This document shows, piece by piece, positions 1-7,788 of a DNA stretch of 64,000 bases. Source of the DNA: Phosphoribacter sp037045045 (GTDB lineage Bacteria; Actinomycetota; Actinomycetes; Actinomycetales; Dermatophilaceae); NCBI GenBank assembly GCA_037045045.1, contig JBAOHL010000005.1, forward strand, positions 558,001 to 622,000, written 5' to 3'. The position numbers and the translations under genes are program-made. Within the stretch, counting starts at the first letter, position 1, and each line of letters begins with the position of its first letter. The notes beneath the pieces were generated by a model. The model searched no databases. It was not told the DNA's origin and worked only from the letters and a program-made list of their open reading frames with translations.

Positions 1-392
1 AACAGGACGGCGACACAGGTGAGCCCGAAGACGACGAGCAGCGCCTCGCTGCCGGAGACGAACGCGACGACGAGCATGGCCATCGTGCCGAGGACCAGCG
101 GCACGAGCGGCGGGTGCAGACCGAGCCGACCGACCGCCCGGGTCAGCTCCCAGACACCGATACACACCGCGGTGGTCGCGACGACGACGAACAGTTCCTT
201 GTGCCAGAACAGGCTCAGCACGATGAACAGGCCGAGCAACAGCCCCACACCGATCGCCATGGGCAGGTTGCGCCCGGCACGCGAGGTGGACGCCGGAGGT
301 GGTCCGGGGGTCGCGACCGGGGTCCCGACGCCGAACACCTCCTCGGAGATGTCCGCGGAGGAGACTGCGGGGTCCCGGTCGGCGGCGGTCAT
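1..392 (-). CDS. cdsA: Phosphatidate cytidylyltransferase CdsA, N-terminal part (runs off window)
   Basis: The gene starts at ATG 392 and leaves the window at base 1, so about 130 N-terminal residues are visible. They give a hydrophilic Ala/Pro-rich leader of about 45 residues, then hydrophobic segments beginning near LPMAIGVGLLLGLFIVLSLF and continuing past KELFVVVATTAVCIGVWEL. This is the usual start of actinobacterial CdsA, an integral membrane enzyme that makes CDP-diacylglycerol from phosphatidate and CTP. The catalytic C-terminal signature lies outside the window. Its position just downstream of frr matches the common frr-cdsA order, and only 8 bases separate the two genes, so they are probably co-transcribed. 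The call rests on hydropathy, sequence style and synteny. Confidence 0.85.
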   Translation of the reverse strand, partial: MTAADRDPAVSSADISEEVFGVGTPVATPGPPPASTSRAGRNLPMAIGVGLLLGLFIVLSLFWHKELFVVVATTAVCIGVWELTRAVGRLGLHPPLVPLVLGTMAMLVVAFVSGSEALLVVFGLTCVAVL

Positions 393-400
393 GGATTCCC

Positions 401-958
401 TCAGACCTCGAGCAGCTCGGATTCCTTGCCCTTGAGCAGGTGGTCGACGGTCTCGACGTACTTCTTCGTCAGCACCTCGAGCTCCTTCTCCGCGCGGACG
501 CCGTCGTCCTCGCCGACCTCGCCGTCGCGGATGAGGTGCTCCAGGTCGGTCTTGGCCCGGCGACGGATGTTGCGGATCGAGACCCGCGCTTCCTCGGCCT
601 TGTGGTGGGCGAGCTTGATGTAGTCGCGGCGGCGTTCCTCGGTGAGCACCGGCAGGACGCACCGGATGACCACCCCGTCGTTGCTCGGGTTGACACCGAG
701 GTCGGAGTCGCGAATCGTCTTCTCGATGGCGCGCAACGACGTGGCGTCGAAGGGCTTGATGAGGATGGTGCGCGCCTCCGGGGTGGTGAACGACGCGAGT
801 TGCTGCAGCGGCGTCGGCGCGCCGTAATAGTCGACGAGCAGCCTGTTGAACATCCCTGGGTTGGCCCGACCGGTGCGGATGCCGGCGAAGTCCTCCTTGG
901 CGACCTCGACGGCCTTCTCCATCTTCTCCTCGGCCTCGAAGAGGGTCTCATCGATCAT
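401..958 (-). CDS. frr: Ribosome recycling factor
   Basis: A 185-residue protein of typical family length that, with EF-G, splits the post-termination ribosome. Recognisable family blocks are the start MIDETLFEAEEKMEKAV, the segment GRANPGMFNRLLVDYYG, and the helical tail NIRRRAKTDLEHL followed by the acidic EVGEDDGVRAEKEL. The protein should form the tRNA-like three-helix bundle plus small beta domain of RRF. It sits between pyrH (63-base gap) and cdsA (8-base gap) in the conserved rpsB-tsf-pyrH-frr-cdsA order and is probably translated from that operon. Nothing looks broken. Confidence 0.98.
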   Translation of the reverse strand: MIDETLFEAEEKMEKAVEVAKEDFAGIRTGRANPGMFNRLLVDYYGAPTPLQQLASFTTPEARTILIKPFDATSLRAIEKTIRDSDLGVNPSNDGVVIRCVLPVLTEERRRDYIKLAHHKAEEARVSIRNIRRRAKTDLEHLIRDGEVGEDDGVRAEKELEVLTKKYVETVDHLLKGKESELLEV

Positions 959-1021
959 CGCTGTCCACGTCTTCCTTCGCGGCGGGGCCGAGGCACTCGG
1001 GCACGGGTCTGTCGGTCGCGG

Positions 1022-1768
1022 TCAGGCCACCGTGACCAGTGTGCCGATCCTCTCACCCCGCAAGGCCCGGGTGATGTTGCCCTCGCCCTCCATGCCGAAG
1101 ACGAGCATCGGCAGCCGGTTGTCCTGGCAGAGCGAGAAGGCCGCCGCGTCGAGGATCTTCAGCCCACTGGCCAGCGCCTCGTCGAAGGTCAGCGATTCGA
1201 TCTTCGTCGCCGCCGGGTCGATCTTGGGGTCGGCGGTGTAGATGCCGTCCACCCCGCTCTTGGCGATGAGCAGCCGGTCGCAGTGCGTTTCCAGGGCCCG
1301 CTGCGCGCTGACCGTATCGGTGGAGAAGAACGGCATACCGGCACCCGCCCCGAAGATGACGACACGGCCCTTTTCCAGGTGGCGGATCGCGCGTCGGGGG
1401 ATGTAGGCCTCGGCGACCTGACCCATGGTGATCGCGGTCTGGACCCGGGTGTCGATCCCGACCTGTTCGAGGAAGTCCTGCAGCGCCAGGCAGTTCATCA
1501 CCGTGCCGAGCATGCCCATGTAGTCGGCCCGGGCGCGGTCCATCCCCTTCTGTTGGAGCTCCTCGCCGCGGAAGAAGTTGCCGCCACCGACGACGATGGC
1601 GACCTGGACGTCACTGCTCACCGCGGCGGCGATCTGGTCGGCGACCGCGTGGACGACCACCGGGTCGAGCCCGACCTCGCCGCCACCGAAGACCTCGCCG
1701 GAGAGCTTGAGCATGACCCGCCGATAGGCCGGGTGCTGCGGGATCTGCGCCTGTTCGGGCGGCGTCAT
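1022..1768 (-). CDS. pyrH: UMP kinase (uridylate kinase)
   Basis: A 248-residue cytosolic amino-acid-kinase-fold enzyme that phosphorylates UMP to UDP in pyrimidine synthesis. Family signatures are visible: VMLKLSGEVFGGG near the N terminus (phosphate-binding loop), VVGGGNFFRG, and DYMGMLGTVMNCLALQD, followed by the nucleotide-site segment TDTVSAQRALE and the C-terminal NITRALRGERIGTLV. Bacterial PyrH is a hexamer regulated by GTP and UTP (family knowledge). The gene lies downstream of tsf, but with a 177-base gap, so it may have its own promoter as well as read-through from rpsB-tsf. Confidence 0.98.
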   Translation of the reverse strand: MTPPEQAQIPQHPAYRRVMLKLSGEVFGGGEVGLDPVVVHAVADQIAAAVSSDVQVAIVVGGGNFFRGEELQQKGMDRARADYMGMLGTVMNCLALQDFLEQVGIDTRVQTAITMGQVAEAYIPRRAIRHLEKGRVVIFGAGAGMPFFSTDTVSAQRALETHCDRLLIAKSGVDGIYTADPKIDPAATKIESLTFDEALASGLKILDAAAFSLCQDNRLPMLVFGMEGEGNITRALRGERIGTLVTVA

Positions 1769-1945
1769 CGGCGTTCCTTAGGACGGCGGGCGGTGCGTCG
1801 ATCTTTCCACAGTCCGGGGGCTGGCGCGGGCGCGTGAGGGCGTAGCGCAACGCGGCCGCGGGGGGTGGCGGCAGCGTCGACGCGCCGGGGTGAGGTCCGA
1901 CCCGACGGTCAGGTCCGGACCGACGGTCTCAACGGGACCGGGCGG

Positions 1946-2776
1946 TCAGGTGCCGACCCGGAACCGGCTGAAACCGGTGACCGTTGCCCCGGCCTCCTTC
2001 AGGATCTGGGCCACCGACTTCTTCTGGTCCTTGGCGAAGGCCTGCTCGAGCAGGACGTTCTCCTTGAAGAACCCGTTGAGCCGGCCCTCGACGATCCTCG
2101 GCAGGGCAGCCTCGGGCTTGCCCTCCTCGCGCGAGGTGGCCTCGGCCAAACGCCGCTCGTTCTCGACCGTTTCGGCCGGGACCTGCTCGCGCTGGAGCAC
2201 GGTCGGCGAGAACGCCGCGACGTGCATGGCGACGTCGCGTGCGACGGCCTCGTCCCCGCCCGTGGTCGCGACGAGCACGCCGATCTGCGGCGGGAGGTCT
2301 TTGCTCGTGCGGTGCAGGTAGGCGACGACGTGCTCGCCCTCGAGGCGCGCCACCCGGCGGACCTCGATCTTCTCTCCGGTGGCGGCGTTGCCCTCCTCGA
2401 GCAGGTCCTTGACCGTGCGTCCGTCGCGCAAGGTGCTGGCGAGCAGCGCCTCCGCGTCGGTGGCCTCGGTGGCGACGGCCTGAGCGAGCACGGCATCGGA
2501 CAGGGCGACGAACCGCTCGCCCTTGGCGACGAAGTCGGTCTCGCAGTTGACCTCGACGAGGGTGCCGACGCCGTCCTTCGCGAGGGCGGCGACCAAGCCG
2601 TTGCTCGCCGAGCGCCCCTCGCGCTTGGTCACGCCCTTGAGGCCCTTGACCCGCAGGATCTCCGCGGCCTTGGCCATGTCGCCGTCGGCCTCTTCGAGAG
2701 CTCGCTTGACGTCGAGCATGCCGGCGGCGGTCTGCTCGCGCAGCGTCTTGATGTCGGCGGCGGTAAAGCTTGCCAT
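1946..2776 (-). CDS. tsf: Elongation factor Ts
   Basis: A 276-residue nucleotide exchange factor for EF-Tu. The start at ATG 2776 was chosen because the peptide MASFTAADIKTLREQTAAGM is the classic EF-Ts N terminus; the reading frame stays open further upstream, but that sequence is low-complexity and overlaps rpsB. The TDFVAKGERF block, which contacts EF-Tu, is present near residue 80, as is the dimerisation-type C-terminal tail ending in TGFSRFRVGT. It follows rpsB with a 50-base gap, the usual rpsB-tsf arrangement. Confidence 0.98.
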   Translation of the reverse strand: MASFTAADIKTLREQTAAGMLDVKRALEEADGDMAKAAEILRVKGLKGVTKREGRSASNGLVAALAKDGVGTLVEVNCETDFVAKGERFVALSDAVLAQAVATEATDAEALLASTLRDGRTVKDLLEEGNAATGEKIEVRRVARLEGEHVVAYLHRTSKDLPPQIGVLVATTGGDEAVARDVAMHVAAFSPTVLQREQVPAETVENERRLAEATSREEGKPEAALPRIVEGRLNGFFKENVLLEQAFAKDQKKSVAQILKEAGATVTGFSRFRVGT

Positions 2777-2826
2777 GTCGTCTCTTTCGTTGCGTACGAG
2801 GGTGATTCGAGCTGTATGCCGGCCGG

Positions 2827-3888
2827 TCAGGCCTGCGGGGTCGACTCCGCGTCGTCGGCCGCAGCCTCGGGTTCGCCGGCGAGCGACGGGTCCACAGCGG
2901 CATCGGCGGCAACGGGGACCTGCAGTTCGTCGGCAGCGTCGACCTCGACGGCGGGCTGCGGCTGGGCAGTGGCCTCCGGCTCGGCAGTGGCCTCCGGCTC
3001 GGCAGTGGCCTCCGGCTCGGCGGCTTGCGACTCGACCGGGGCCTCCGCTTCGACCGGGGCCTCCGCCTCGGCTGCGGCCTCCGCTTCGACCGGGGCCGGC
3101 GCCGCGGTCGCGGCGCCCTCGGCGTACAGCTCGCGTTCCCACTCGGCCAGCGGCTCGTCGGCGGCGACTCCGCCTTCGGCCGCACCCGACCGGGCGGCAG
3201 CGCGGGCGATGAGCCCGTCCGCGACAGCGTCGGCGACGACTCGGGTCAACAGGGTGACCGAGCGGATCGCGTCGTCGTTGCCGGGGATCTTGTAGTCGAC
3301 CTCGTCGGGGTCGCAGTTCGTGTCGAGGATGGCGATAACCGGCAGGCCGAGCTTGCGGGCCTCATCGACGGCCAGGTGTTCCTTCTTCGTGTCGACGATC
3401 CAGACGGCGGAGGGCACGCGGGACATCGACCGGATGCCGCCGAGCGTCTTCTCGAGCTTGTCCTTCTCCCGCTTGAGGATGAGCAGTTCCTTCTTCGTGT
3501 GACCCGAGCCGGCCACGTCGTCGAAGTCGATCTCCTCGAGCTCCTTGAGCCGGGTCAACCGTTTGGAGATGGTCGTGAAGTTCGTCAGCATCCCGCCGAG
3601 CCAGCGCTGGTTGACGTAGGGCATGCCCACCCGGGTGGCCTGCTCGGCCACCGGCTCCTGGGCCTGCTTCTTCGTCCCGACGAACAGGATGCTGCCGCCG
3701 CGAGCCACGGTCTCCCTGACGAACTCGTAGGCGTCGTTGATGTAGGTCAGCGACTGCTGCAAGTCGATGATGTAGATGCCGTTGCGCTCGGTCATGATGA
3801 AGCGCTTCATCTTGGGGTTCCATCGGCGGGTCTGGTGCCCGAAGTGCACGCCGCTCTCGAGGAGCTGGCGCATGGTGACAACGGCCAT
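2827..3888 (-). CDS. rpsB: 30S ribosomal protein S2 with a long acidic repeat tail
   Basis: Residues 1-230 are a normal S2 (MRQLLESGVHFGHQTRRWNP at the start, FVGTKKQAQ, WLGGMLTNF and a core ending near VVADAVADGLIARA). The protein is 353 residues, about 90-100 longer than common S2 proteins. The extra C terminus is Ala/Glu/Pro-rich and contains repeated blocks (EAEAPVEAEAPVES, then EPEATA repeated three times). These are encoded by imperfect 18-bp tandem repeats. S2 sits on the solvent side of the 30S subunit, so such a tail could be tolerated; its function is unknown. The gene leads the rpsB-tsf unit. AGGAAGG lies just upstream of ATG 3888, preceded by a strong hairpin. Confidence 0.97.
   Translation of the reverse strand: MAVVTMRQLLESGVHFGHQTRRWNPKMKRFIMTERNGIYIIDLQQSLTYINDAYEFVRETVARGGSILFVGTKKQAQEPVAEQATRVGMPYVNQRWLGGMLTNFTTISKRLTRLKELEEIDFDDVAGSGHTKKELLILKREKDKLEKTLGGIRSMSRVPSAVWIVDTKKEHLAVDEARKLGLPVIAILDTNCDPDEVDYKIPGNDDAIRSVTLLTRVVADAVADGLIARAAARSGAAEGGVAADEPLAEWERELYAEGAATAAPAPVEAEAAAEAEAPVEAEAPVESQAAEPEATAEPEATAEPEATAQPQPAVEVDAADELQVPVAADAAVDPSLAGEPEAAADDAESTPQA
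2960..3085. repeat. 18-bp tandem repeats inside the rpsB tail
   Basis: Two families of 18-bp repeat lie side by side. One unit (GGCAGTGGCCTCCGGCTC) occurs three times and encodes EPEATA on the minus strand. The second (GACCGGGGCCTCCGCTTC and variants) encodes the EAEAPV blocks. Both keep the reading frame because 18 is a multiple of three, so copy-number change would only lengthen or shorten the S2 tail. Confidence 0.85.
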
Positions 3889-4200
3889 GCCGTGTCCTTC
3901 CTGTGACGTCGACAGTTCTCGTCGGTATGCCGGGTGGTCCCGTCAGGTGACGGGCCGGCATACCTGCCTGGCGTCTGCGTACGCACCCCGCCCGGTCGCC
4001 CAGGACTGCCGCGGTGCGCCCCGGTGTCGCCGCAAGCAGGTCGACCGGCGAGAAGACGCGCGAATTGAGGCCCGAAGGCCGCGGAGAAGTCTACGAGATG
4101 CCTCGGCCATCCCGGTAATCGGGCATCCGGGAACACACCCCACGCCGCAGAGCTCGCTCAGCGGCGGGCGGCCCCGAGCCGTCGGCGCTCGCTGCCGCCG
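3889..4200. other. 312-bp gap between rpsB and thioesterase gene
   Basis: No credible gene. The rpsB-proximal part contains the strong hairpin described separately at 3924-3964 and the rpsB ribosome binding site. The rest must hold the rpsB promoter, but no convincing -35/-10 pair could be assigned by eye. Confidence 0.6.
3924..3964 (-). promoter_or_regulatory. Nested inverted repeat in the rpsB leader region
   Basis: Outer arms GGTATGCCGG (3924-3933) and CCGGCATACC (3955-3964) are perfect complements. Inside them CCCGTCA (3939-3945) and TGACGGG (3948-3954) pair with a two-base loop. The structure ends about 35 bases before the rpsB start codon on the transcribed strand. It could terminate the upstream thioesterase transcript or act as an rpsB leader structure. 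No T-run follows it on the minus strand, which weakens the simple terminator reading. The outer arms are two copies of the genome-frequent GTATGCCG motif. Confidence 0.6.
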
Positions 4201-4665
4201 CTACTCGCCCGCGTATCGAGGTCGCACGCCGAGGACCCGACCGCGCACGGTGACGGCGTCGCCGGCCCAGACCGCGGCCTCGACGAGGACCTTTCGCCCG
4301 GAGATCTCCACCGGTCGGCACCGCACGTGCAGTGGCGGGCCCATCGGAGTCGGCGCGACGTAGTCGACGGTCAGGGAGGCGGTGGCGAAGCGCAGGTCGG
4401 GCGCCGAGCCCATCTCGCGGCCCTCGGCCCGGTAGACCGCCGCGGCGGCCGTGCCCATGCTCGCGCAGTCGACGATCGAGGCGAGCAGCCCGCCGTAGAC
4501 GCCACCGGGCCAGCCGGTCTGTTCCGGTCGCGGCTGGTAGACGGTGACCGTCTCCTCGCCGTCCCACAGGGTCCGCAGGTGTAGGCCGTGGTCGTTGAGC
4601 CGACCGCAGCCGTAACACACCGCCGCTTCGTCGGGATAGGTGTCCTGAATCGCCGTGCCCTCCAT
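4201..4665 (-). CDS. PaaI-like hotdog-fold thioesterase
   Basis: A 154-residue single-domain protein. The central GGVYGGLLASIVDCASMGTA matches the hotdog helix segment of PaaI/4HBT thioesterases, where a catalytic acid lies in a helix after the Gly-rich turn. The later LTVDYVAPTPMGPPLHVRC is the usual beta strand block. The N-terminal CYGCGRLNDHGLHL is the Cys-containing motif common in this actinobacterial subgroup. It probably hydrolyses an acyl-CoA, but the substrate cannot be read from sequence. The start at 4665 lies only 42 bases from the divergent aminotransferase start, so the promoters overlap. Confidence 0.8.
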   Translation of the reverse strand: MEGTAIQDTYPDEAAVCYGCGRLNDHGLHLRTLWDGEETVTVYQPRPEQTGWPGGVYGGLLASIVDCASMGTAAAAVYRAEGREMGSAPDLRFATASLTVDYVAPTPMGPPLHVRCRPVEISGRKVLVEAAVWAGDAVTVRGRVLGVRPRYAGE

Positions 4666-4707
4666 GGGGGACACCGTAGGCCACGGGCACGGCCTACGGT
4701 GGGGCGC

Positions 4708-5868
4708 ATGGACGACCCTCTGGTGGCGAGGATGCGCGACTTCGGCACGACGATCTTCGCCGAGATGTCGACGCTGGCCGTGCGCACCGGCGCAATCAAC
4801 CTCGGGCAGGGCTTCCCCGACGTCGACGGGCCGACGCCCATGCTCGACGCGGCCGTCGAGGCGATCCGGGGTGGTCGCAACCAGTACCCGCCCGGCCCCG
4901 GCGTGCCCGAGCTGCTCGAGGCGGTGGCCGCGCATCAGCACCGCTTCTACGGGCTGACCGTCGACCCGGCGCGGGAGGTCCTCGTCACCGCGGGGGCCAC
5001 CGAGGCCATCGCGGCGGTCGTCCTCGCGCTGTGCGAACCGGGCGACGAGGTCGTCATGTTCGAGCCGTACTACGACTCGTATGCCGCGACGGTCGCCCTC
5101 GCGGGCGCGGTCCGGCGCACCTCGGTGCTGCGGTTCCCCGACTTCGCCGTCGACGAGGCGTCGCTGCGAGCGGCGTTCTCGCCACGAACCCGCCTCGTGC
5201 TGCTCAACAGCCCGCACAACCCCACGGGCAAGGTGTTCACGGCTGCCGAGCTCGAGCTCGTCGCCTCACTCGCGCGCGAGTTCGACGCATGGGTGGTCAC
5301 CGACGAGGTCTACGAACACATCGTGTTCGACCGGCGCCGGCATGTGCCCATGGCGACGCTGCCGGGGATGTGGGATCGGACCGTCACGATCTCCTCGGGC
5401 GGTAAGACGTTCTCGGCGACGGGGTGGAAGGTCGGGTGGATCGTCGGACCGGCGCAGGTCGTCCGGGCGGCGCGGACCGTCAAGCAGTTCCTCACCTATG
5501 TCGCGTCGGGACCGTTCCAGCCCGCGGTCGCCGTGGCCCTCGGGTTGGGCGAGGACGTGTATGCCGCTCTCGCGGCGTCGTTGCAGGCCAAGCGGGACCT
5601 GTTGTGCGAGGCGCTCACGGCGGCGGGGTTACCGATCTCGGTGCCCGCCGGGACGTATTTCGTCATCGCCGACGCGGCGGCGCTCGGGGCGCAGGACGCC
5701 ATGGAGTTCTGTCGGGCGATGCCCTCGCTCGCGGGTGTCGTCGGGGTGCCCGTGTCGGTGTTCCACGACGACCCCGAGGCGGCCCGGACGCTCGTGCGGT
5801 TCGCCTTCTGCAAACGCGACGAGGTGCTCATCGAGGCGGCCTCCCGGTTGGCCCGGCTACGCGGCTGA
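4708..5868 (+). CDS. Class I/II PLP-dependent aminotransferase
   Basis: A 386-residue fold-type I aminotransferase. Key features are INLGQGFPDVDGPTPML near the N terminus (substrate side), the cofactor-binding stretches VTAGATEAIAAVV and NSPHNPTGKVF, the VVTDEVYEH segment with the cofactor Asp/Tyr, and SSGGKTFSATGWKVGW with the Schiff-base lysine. The family includes DapC-type, kynurenine- and methionine-type aminotransferases; the NLGQGFPD start fits the YbdL/KAT-like branch. Specific substrate is not determinable. ATG 4708 was chosen because upstream sequence overlaps the divergent thioesterase gene. Confidence 0.88.
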   Translation: MDDPLVARMRDFGTTIFAEMSTLAVRTGAINLGQGFPDVDGPTPMLDAAVEAIRGGRNQYPPGPGVPELLEAVAAHQHRFYGLTVDPAREVLVTAGATEAIAAVVLALCEPGDEVVMFEPYYDSYAATVALAGAVRRTSVLRFPDFAVDEASLRAAFSPRTRLVLLNSPHNPTGKVFTAAELELVASLAREFDAWVVTDEVYEHIVFDRRRHVPMATLPGMWDRTVTISSGGKTFSATGWKVGWIVGPAQVVRAARTVKQFLTYVASGPFQPAVAVALGLGEDVYAALAASLQAKRDLLCEALTAAGLPISVPAGTYFVIADAAALGAQDAMEFCRAMPSLAGVVGVPVSVFHDDPEAARTLVRFAFCKRDEVLIEAASRLARLRG

Positions 5869-6027
5869 GCGGTGCGGGCGAGCCGCGACGCAGCGGCCGG
5901 CGGCCCACGACCACGGCGGGAAACTCGGCCTGAGCACAACATCCACACCCGCTGGACCGACGTCACGTCGTCCCCAACACGATCGATGGGTGCTGCGCCT
6001 GTCGGCACGCTCGATCAGAGTCGTGCC

Positions 6028-6660
6028 ATGACGGCGTCGTGGACCACGTCGGTCCTGCTCAGCATGGTGATCTCGATCGGGACCGGTGCGGCACTGCCGG
6101 CGTCGGACTCGTGGCTGTCCGCGCCCGGGGCCGACTCGGTGCCTGCGTTACCCACACCGAGGACTGTTGCCGAGGGCCCGCCGGCACCGACCACCACCGG
6201 CGGTATCGGCGCGGCGGCGCAGCGTCCAGCGGCAACCCCGGCCGGAGCCTGGCTCTGGCCGCTGGCGCCACCGTACGCCGTGGTGCATCGGTTCGATCCG
6301 CCCGCCCAGCGCTGGGGTTCGGGCCATCGCGGCGTCGACCTCGGCACCCCGACCGGAGCCGTCGTCGTCGCTCCCGCCGACGGCGTGGTGACCTTCGCCG
6401 GAGTGCTCGTCGATCGGGGCGTCCTCGTCGTAGGCCACTCGGGCGGGCTGCGCTCGACCTTCGAGCCCGTCAGTGCCCTGGTCGAGGTGGGCGCGGTGAT
6501 CCACCGGGGGCAACCGATCGCCACACTCGACGTAGCCGGGGTCGGTGTCGGCCACTGCGCTCCCCTGTCCTGCCTGCACTGGGGGGTGATTCGCGCCGAG
6601 ACCTACCTGGATCCGCTGTGGTTCGTTGCCGGGCGGGTGGTGCTGCTCCCGATGGCCTGA
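6028..6660 (+). CDS. M23 (LytM-type) peptidase domain protein, exported
   Basis: 210 residues: an N-terminal hydrophobic segment (residues about 5-20, TTSVLLSMVISIGTGAALP) that looks like a signal peptide, a Pro/Ala-rich linker, then an M23 domain from about residue 80. The zinc motif HxxxD is present in GHRGVDLGTPTG. The second motif reads SCLHWGV, so the first His of the usual HxH is Cys. This occurs in the actinobacterial LytM proteins commonly found next to rpsB, so it may be inactive or use a variant site. A role in cell-wall remodelling is inferred from the family. A 159-base gap after the aminotransferase shows nothing recognisable. Confidence 0.85.
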   Translation: MTASWTTSVLLSMVISIGTGAALPASDSWLSAPGADSVPALPTPRTVAEGPPAPTTTGGIGAAAQRPAATPAGAWLWPLAPPYAVVHRFDPPAQRWGSGHRGVDLGTPTGAVVVAPADGVVTFAGVLVDRGVLVVGHSGGLRSTFEPVSALVEVGAVIHRGQPIATLDVAGVGVGHCAPLSCLHWGVIRAETYLDPLWFVAGRVVLLPMA

Positions 6661-6700
6661 CCTGTTTGGTCCGAGGCGCGGTCGCCCCGACAGACGCCTT

Positions 6701-7606
6701 TCAGGCTCGGGGGTGAGCCTGTTCGTACGAGCGTCTCAACCGCTCGCTGGACACGTGCGTGTAGATCTGGGTGGTCGCCAAGCTCGCGTGGCCGAGCAAC
6801 TCCTGGACCACGCGCAGGTCCGCGCCCCCGTCGAGCAGGTGGGTGGCGGCCGAATGGCGCAGGCCGTGCGGGCCCAGATCGGGCGCGCCGTCGACGTGGC
6901 CGAGGAGCCGGTGCACGACAGTGCGGACCTGCCGCACGTCGACCCGCCGCCCTCGACGACCCAGGAACAGCGCCGGGCCGCTGTCGACGACGACCACCTC
7001 GGGGCGCCGAGCCAGCCATTCCTGCAGCGCCGTGCGCGCCGGGGCACCGAACGGCACCGTCCGCTGTTTGCCGCCCTTGCCCATGACGCGCACTAGCGCG
7101 CCCGGCAGGTCGAGGTCGTCGATGTCGACCCCGACCAGTTCGGACACCCGGATCCCGCTGGCGTAGAGCAGCTCGACGACCGCGCGGTCGCGCGTCGAGA
7201 GCGGATCCCCATCGTCGCTGGCCATGGACGCGACGTCCATGAGGGCTCCGGCCTCGCCCGCCTTCAGCACTCCGGGCAGGGTTCGATTCCGGCGCGGGGC
7301 GGTGAGGCGCAGCGAGGGGTCGACCTCGACTCGACCGGTCTGGGCCGCCCACCGGAAGAACGTGCGGGCCGCGGCCGCTCGACGGCCGACCGACGATCGT
7401 GCCGCGCCCGAGCGAGCCTGCCCGGCCAGCCAGCCCCGCAGGTCGGCCAGTGTTGCGGCCTCCACCGTCGCGTCCGTGGCCACCAGGTAGCCGGCCAGGT
7501 CGCGCAGGTCGGTCAGATAGGCGCGCACGGTGTGCTCGGAAAGACCGCGCTCGGCGCGAAGGTGGCGCTCGAACGCCGCGAGCACATCGTCGTGGGGGAC
7601 GTCCAC
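6701..7606 (-). CDS. xerC: Tyrosine recombinase XerC
   Basis: 301 residues, normal length. The N-terminal SAM-like DNA-binding domain (FERHLRAERGLSEHTVRAYL) precedes a complete catalytic domain: Arg in ASGIRVSELVG, Lys in MGKGGKQRTVPF, HxxR in PHGLRHSAATHLL, His in LGHASLATTQIY and the nucleophile Tyr in IYTHVS. With XerD it resolves chromosome dimers at dif (established function). The position upstream of dprA in the rpsB-side block is typical for actinobacterial XerC rather than XerD. The start is GTG 7606. Confidence 0.93.
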   Translation of the reverse strand: MDVPHDDVLAAFERHLRAERGLSEHTVRAYLTDLRDLAGYLVATDATVEAATLADLRGWLAGQARSGAARSSVGRRAAAARTFFRWAAQTGRVEVDPSLRLTAPRRNRTLPGVLKAGEAGALMDVASMASDDGDPLSTRDRAVVELLYASGIRVSELVGVDIDDLDLPGALVRVMGKGGKQRTVPFGAPARTALQEWLARRPEVVVVDSGPALFLGRRGRRVDVRQVRTVVHRLLGHVDGAPDLGPHGLRHSAATHLLDGGADLRVVQELLGHASLATTQIYTHVSSERLRRSYEQAHPRA

Positions 7607-7757
7607 CCGACCACGGTGCCAAAACCGACGCCGCTGCAGCGCTCGCCACGCCGGGCCGTCGACGCACCGGCGAATGGGGATGGGGATTCAGCGGCTCCCG
7701 CACGCTGCTCGGCGGCAAGATCTGGGCGTTCCGACACACACCGACACCTCCCCTGCC

Positions 7758-7783
7758 CCACCGGGCCTTTCGAGGACCGGTGG
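7758..7783 (-). terminator. Hairpin downstream of dprA
   Basis: CCACCGG (7758-7764) and CCGGTGG (7777-7783) are perfect 7-bp arms around a 12-base loop, starting five bases beyond the dprA stop codon. No T-run follows, so intrinsic termination is only suggested by position. Confidence 0.5.
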
Positions 7784-7788
7784 AGCCG

